A DNA stretch of 17,259 bases from positions 1-17,259 of the forward strand of contig JAIFMH010000170.1 in NCBI GenBank assembly GCA_020048595.1, in the 5' to 3' direction. Shown here in pieces: positions 16,601-17,259 of this stretch (its first letter is position 1; each line of letters opens with the position of its first letter). The stretch is from Bacteroidota bacterium (GTDB taxonomy: Bacteria > Bacteroidota > Bacteroidia > Bacteroidales > UBA4417). The notes beneath the pieces are model-generated. The model searched no databases and was not told where the DNA came from. It saw only the letters and a list, made by a program, of their open reading frames with translations. The position numbers were made by a program, and so were the translations under genes.

Positions 16601-17259
16601 GTTGCGTAATTGTGCCTACAATCGGTGCTGAAGGAACTGAAGGTTGTGTGTTAATTACAATATTTACCGAAACTTCCGATGTGCATCCTGCTGCATTCGT
16701 AACAGTATAATTGTATGTGCCTGTGGCCAGATTTGTCAAGGTAATACTTGATCCTGTTCCGGCAATGGCTCCCGGGTTAATTGTCCAGTTTCCTGCAGGT
16801 AAATCGATTAATTCCACACTACCTGTTTCAAGTATGCAGTCCGGTTGTATAATTGTATTAACCACAGGGGCTGCTGGTGTTATGGGTTGCAGATTTATAA
16901 CAATATCAGCTGATACAACTGAAGTGCATCCTGCTGAATTCTTTACTGAATAGCTGTAAGTGCCGGCAGTTAAGTTGTTTATGGTAGAGGATTCACCATT
17001 GCCTGCTATAGATCCGGGATAAATAGTCCAGTTTCCTGCAGGTAAGCCGTTTAAAACTATGCTTCCTGTTGATGTTAAACAGTTTGGTTGAGTTACTGTA
17101 CCATTTGTTGGTGCCGAAGGTGTTAACGGTTGCTCGTTAATTACAATATCAGCAGATGTAACAGAAGTACATCCTGTAGCATTAGTAACTGAAAAGGAAT
17201 ATGTTCCGGCAATTAAATCTGAAATTATTTTACTTGATCCTGAGCCGGTTATAGCTCCC
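10350..17259 (-). CDS. Giant T9SS-exported multidomain surface protein (SprB-like, HYR, PKD-like, cadherin-like, CHU_C tail), 5'-truncated
   Basis: The frame is open from the right edge (minus strand) to TAA at 10350, so at least 2302 residues are visible and the signal peptide lies outside; the GTG at 16865 is internal. In protein order: four ~81-residue SprB-like repeats (first one partial) with NWTINPG and AGTYNYTVTNAAGC wording (17259-16385); two more SprB-type repeats, one with CSGGSNG (16385-15915); three HYR Ig-like repeats; a ~90-residue module; five HYR-like repeats with NCP...DAC...CxGTY...CGN; another HYR; a second copy of the module; four 89-residue ECDGTGN repeats; two further HYR; three PKD-like domains (11690-10917); a cadherin-like ANNDYDTISL domain; and a CHU_C sorting domain (about 10350-10640: VTPDHDDKNDYW, NRWG, WDGT, LPDGVYFYI). 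CHU_C is a T9SS export signal, so the protein is predicted to be secreted or surface-attached, probably an adhesin. Frequent cysteine pairs suggest disulfide stabilisation. Ligand unknown. Confidence 0.93.
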   Translation of the reverse strand, partial: GAITGSGSSKIISDLIAGTYSFSVTNATGCTSVTSADIVINEQPLTPSAPTNGTVTQPNCLTSTGSIVLNGLPAGNWTIYPGSIAGNGESSTINNLTAGTYSYSVKNSAGCTSVVSADIVINLQPITPAAPVVNTIIQPDCILETGSVELIDLPAGNWTINPGAIAGTGSSITLTNLATGTYNYTVTNAAGCTSEVSVNIVINTQPSVPSAPIVGTITQPTCGIATGSVVLNGLPPRNWTINPGGISGNTSSVTISDLTAGTYNFTVTKVGGCSSLPSFSVVINAQPTTPLAPIAGSIIQPTCSGSLGTISISSPIGIGITYSINNLTYTNNTGIFTAVAAGSYNVTTKNSDGCISSGTSVTINTAPAELIFAIPQVTDVSCSGGSNGNLKISASGGTGTIIYSISPNTGTQSPVGTFNNLIAQLYTITATDANGCTKSTSLTVGTTTDITLPTITCPANVAATTNTGCTATGVALGTPVTSDNCGVASVTSNAPLAFPLGATTVTWTVTDNSGNKATCEQTVTVSDNILPTITCPVNVAATTNTGCTATGVALGTPVTSDNCGVASVTSNAPSAFPLGATTVIWTVTDNSGNKATCEQTVTVSDILPPTIICPASITVNANIGFPYATGVNLGTPITSDNCGVASVSNNAPAQFPVGSTTVIWTVTDVNGLSATCNQTVNVSDTQSPAMNCPATITINCINEVPSAYASLVEFNSAGGNVSDNDGIDAISFTLLSQASNGLSCPEVITRIYTVADINNNFGTCSQLIVVDDEIAPTYIKFPIDITVQCTNVPAIAVIGDDITASDNCDASVTITFENEVRTNGLCNGTYSLTRSWKATDDCGNSTIKSQEIIVQDLTAPVIAALPPVTIINCPAIPVFAVATAIDACGSNFTLTFNDVTTPGVCPGSYNVTRTWTAKDACGNLSNASQTITVQDNTIPVLSGQGADATINCPATPVFTAPTATDACDAAPAITFTDVTVAGACAGTYKTTRTWTAKDVCGNISLPVSQSITVQDNTIPVLSGQGADATINCPVSPVFTAPTATDACDAAPAITFTDVTVAGACAGTYKTTRTWTAKDVCGNISLPVSQSITVQDNTIPVLSGQGADATINCPATPVFTAPTATDACDTAPAITFTDVTVAGACAGTYKTTRTWSAKDVCGNISLPVSQSITVQDITAPSIICPGPVMVQTDPGFNTATLIINLPVVSDNCGNPTIKNNFNNTSNASGTYPLGVTVVTWTAIDDCGNSTSCQMNVTVSDNEGPAMNCPSTLNVQCVEDVPAVFNTLEQFIAAGGSANDNNGINATSFNLISQTSNNQSCPETISRIYSIADNDGNISSCAQSIIINDVLIPIFTLIPQDITVECDGNGNSTQLTSWLSIVGATDNCGIPTLSNNFTTLSDLCGTTGSALVTFTATDACGNTAETSATFTITDGTAPAISASALDLTVECDGTGNTTELNTWLTSNGGAVASDICSGSVSWTNNFTTLNDLCGTTGSALVTFTATDACGNTSETSATFIIMDATAPAISASASDLTIECDGTGNTTELNTWLASNGGAVASDICSGSVLWTNNFTTLNDLCGATGSALVTFTATDACGNKAETSATFTIMDVTAPAISASASDLTVECDGTGNTTELNTWLASNGGAVTSDICSGSVSWTNNFTTLNDLCGTSGSALVTFTATDACGNTAETSATFTIKDVTAPLVTCQDTIKVKTDPGACGATVVISPLSVLENCSTVTITNSINQTADASGFYPVGTTLIEWTIKDECGLISVCSTNVIVTDNESPVITCPASVLVCSNDLVVTGTATAKDNCDIESISNNAPLSYEPGTTLVVWTATDIHGNTSSCTQTITVSPQATVFAGSDIESCMSTPVILNAAQSTNYTSLEWSTTGTGTFENSASLNTVYTPTESDLTNEFIEITLKANGIVPCGNATDKMRIDFNKSPIVDAGSDTSICKIDLFHFAAATASNYSTLSWTHNGQGTLSDASILNPRYTPADNEKGSVEFRLIAYGTSVCGNKVMEDTFVLTLNPAITVDAGENLVIVTGTSTFLDASVSGGSGVFSYNWTPEEYVVNNTILNTATTALNTEKVFTLTAIDAISGCSASDNVLISMGGIKPPIANNDYDTISLNASTLVNILENDSIGQGVYVSIINNPDNGIALLNEDEFISYTPRPDFVGNDTITYKICDKIDVSKCDTAMVIVTIFPIRASIEIYNLVTPDHDDKNDYWHIGGIENFPDNEILLFNRWGTKIKEFVGYNNTDNRWDGTNDKNESLPDGVYFYIIKANETYKGWIYIRGGGIN
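12151..13218 (-). repeat. Intragenic tandem repeat, 267-bp units (89 residues), four copies
   Basis: Units start at 12151, 12418, 12685 and 12952, each exactly 267 bases from the next. Units at 12151 and 12418 differ at 23 positions by hand count (about 91% identical). The unit at 12952 is similar at first and diverges in its last half. Each encodes an 89-residue module with VECDGTGNTTELNTWL, FTTLNDLCG and VTFTATDACGN. Confidence 0.92.
13208..13487 (-). repeat. Second copy of an unnamed ~90-residue module in the giant protein
   Basis: It reads GPAMNCPSTLNVQCVEDVPA, then FIAAGGSANDNNGINATSF, SQTSNNQSCPETISRIYSI and SSCAQSIIINDVLIP. It matches the module at 14932-15213 in layout and many residues but is clearly diverged. 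It follows an HYR domain (in protein order) and precedes the 267-bp repeat block. I do not recognise a named family. Confidence 0.75.
13741..14460 (-). repeat. Intragenic tandem repeat, 240-bp units (80 residues), three near-identical copies
   Basis: Copies occupy 13741-13980, 13981-14220 and 14221-14460. By hand count copies 1 and 2 differ at 9 of 240 bases and copies 2 and 3 at 12. The segment 13801-13860 is identical in all three (again at 14041 and 14281). Each encodes an HYR-like Ig module with LSGQGADATINCP, PTATDACD, VAGACAGTYKTTRTW and KDVCGNISLP. Two older relatives lie at about 14461-14700 and 14701-14935. Confidence 0.95.
14932..15213 (-). repeat. First copy of an unnamed ~90-residue module in the giant protein
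   Basis: It reads SPAMNCPATITINCINEVPS, then VEFNSAGGNVSDNDGIDAISF, SQASNGLSCPEVITRIYTV and GTCSQLIVVDDEIAP. It is inserted between HYR-type repeats and shares its layout with the copy at 13208-13487. It has a CP...C pair at the front and a second pair at the back, like HYR, but a longer acidic middle. No named family is recognised. Confidence 0.75.
15427..15894 (-). repeat. Intragenic tandem repeat of HYR domains, 234-bp units (78 residues), two near-identical copies
   Basis: Units at 15427-15660 and 15661-15894 encode almost the same HYR domain (PF02494): LPTITCP, AATTNTGCTATGVALGTP, TSDNCGVASVTSNAP, FPLGATTV and WTVTDNSGNKATCEQTVTVSD. A few residues differ (for example TWT/IWT and APLAF/APSAF). 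A third, more diverged HYR follows in the protein (about 15205-15440). Confidence 0.92.
16385..17259 (-). repeat. SprB-like tandem repeats, about 243-bp units (81 residues)
   Basis: Four successive units, the first cut by the window edge, encode TQPxC, TGSVVLNGLP, NWTINPG, LTAGTYNFTV and a GC pair, ending INAQPTTPLAP. The same order is kept in each unit, but the copies are more diverged than the 240-bp repeats. SprB-type repeats are typical of Bacteroidetes gliding and adhesion proteins. Confidence 0.85.

Noticed and set aside
16863..16865. GTG at 16865 as the start of the giant protein
   Set aside because: The same frame continues to the window edge and encodes further SprB-like repeats, so the start lies beyond 17259.

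Overview
The window looks like a chromosomal segment of a Bacteroidota (Bacteroidetes) bacterium, probably a free-living or environmental relative of Bacteroidales or Marinilabiliales. The evidence is a type IX secretion (T9SS) C-terminal sorting domain of the gliding-motility CHU_C type on a giant repeat adhesin, a TPR-PD40-OmpA lipoprotein beside it, a mitochondrial-type aconitase, moderate-to-low GC, and promoter-like sites of the Bacteroidetes form (TTG, 19-20 bases, TAnnTTTG) instead of -35/-10 boxes. No tRNA, rRNA, CRISPR array or transposase was seen.

Layout: (1) 1-2139 (+) is the 3' part of an aconitate hydratase gene, cut by the window edge and followed by a strong 16-bp hairpin terminator. 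Everything after it is on the minus strand. (2) 2254-3297 is a 37-kDa nucleoid-associated protein (NdpA/YejK family). (3) 3341-3547 is an intergenic element of three direct ~52-bp units followed by inverted copies. (4) 3551-5299 is a phosphoglucomutase/phosphomannomutase. (5) 5484-7481 is a TonB-dependent outer-membrane receptor of the BtuB-like size class. (6) 7691-8158 is a small multi-pass membrane protein, probably DUF5362-like. (7) 8415-10292 is a PorE-like lipoprotein whose OmpA domain ends abruptly; a plausible tail lies in another frame down to 8330. (8) 10350-17259 is a giant secreted multidomain protein, open to the right edge (at least 2302 residues visible).

Functional reading: the left half is housekeeping (TCA cycle, nucleoid, sugar-phosphate metabolism) plus nutrient uptake. 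The right half is a cell-surface module. The giant protein carries SprB-like repeats, HYR-type Ig-like repeats, PKD-like domains, a cadherin-like domain and a CHU_C sorting tail, and is probably exported by T9SS. It lies 57 bases upstream of the PorE-like lipoprotein gene, so the two are probably co-transcribed.

The points most worth a second look are the apparent frameshift/deletion at the end of the PorE-like gene, the very recent tandem amplification inside the giant gene (240-, 267- and 234-bp units), a roughly 90-residue module used twice in it that I cannot name, and the palindromic repeat element at 3341-3547. I do not see a clear new defence or metabolic system.
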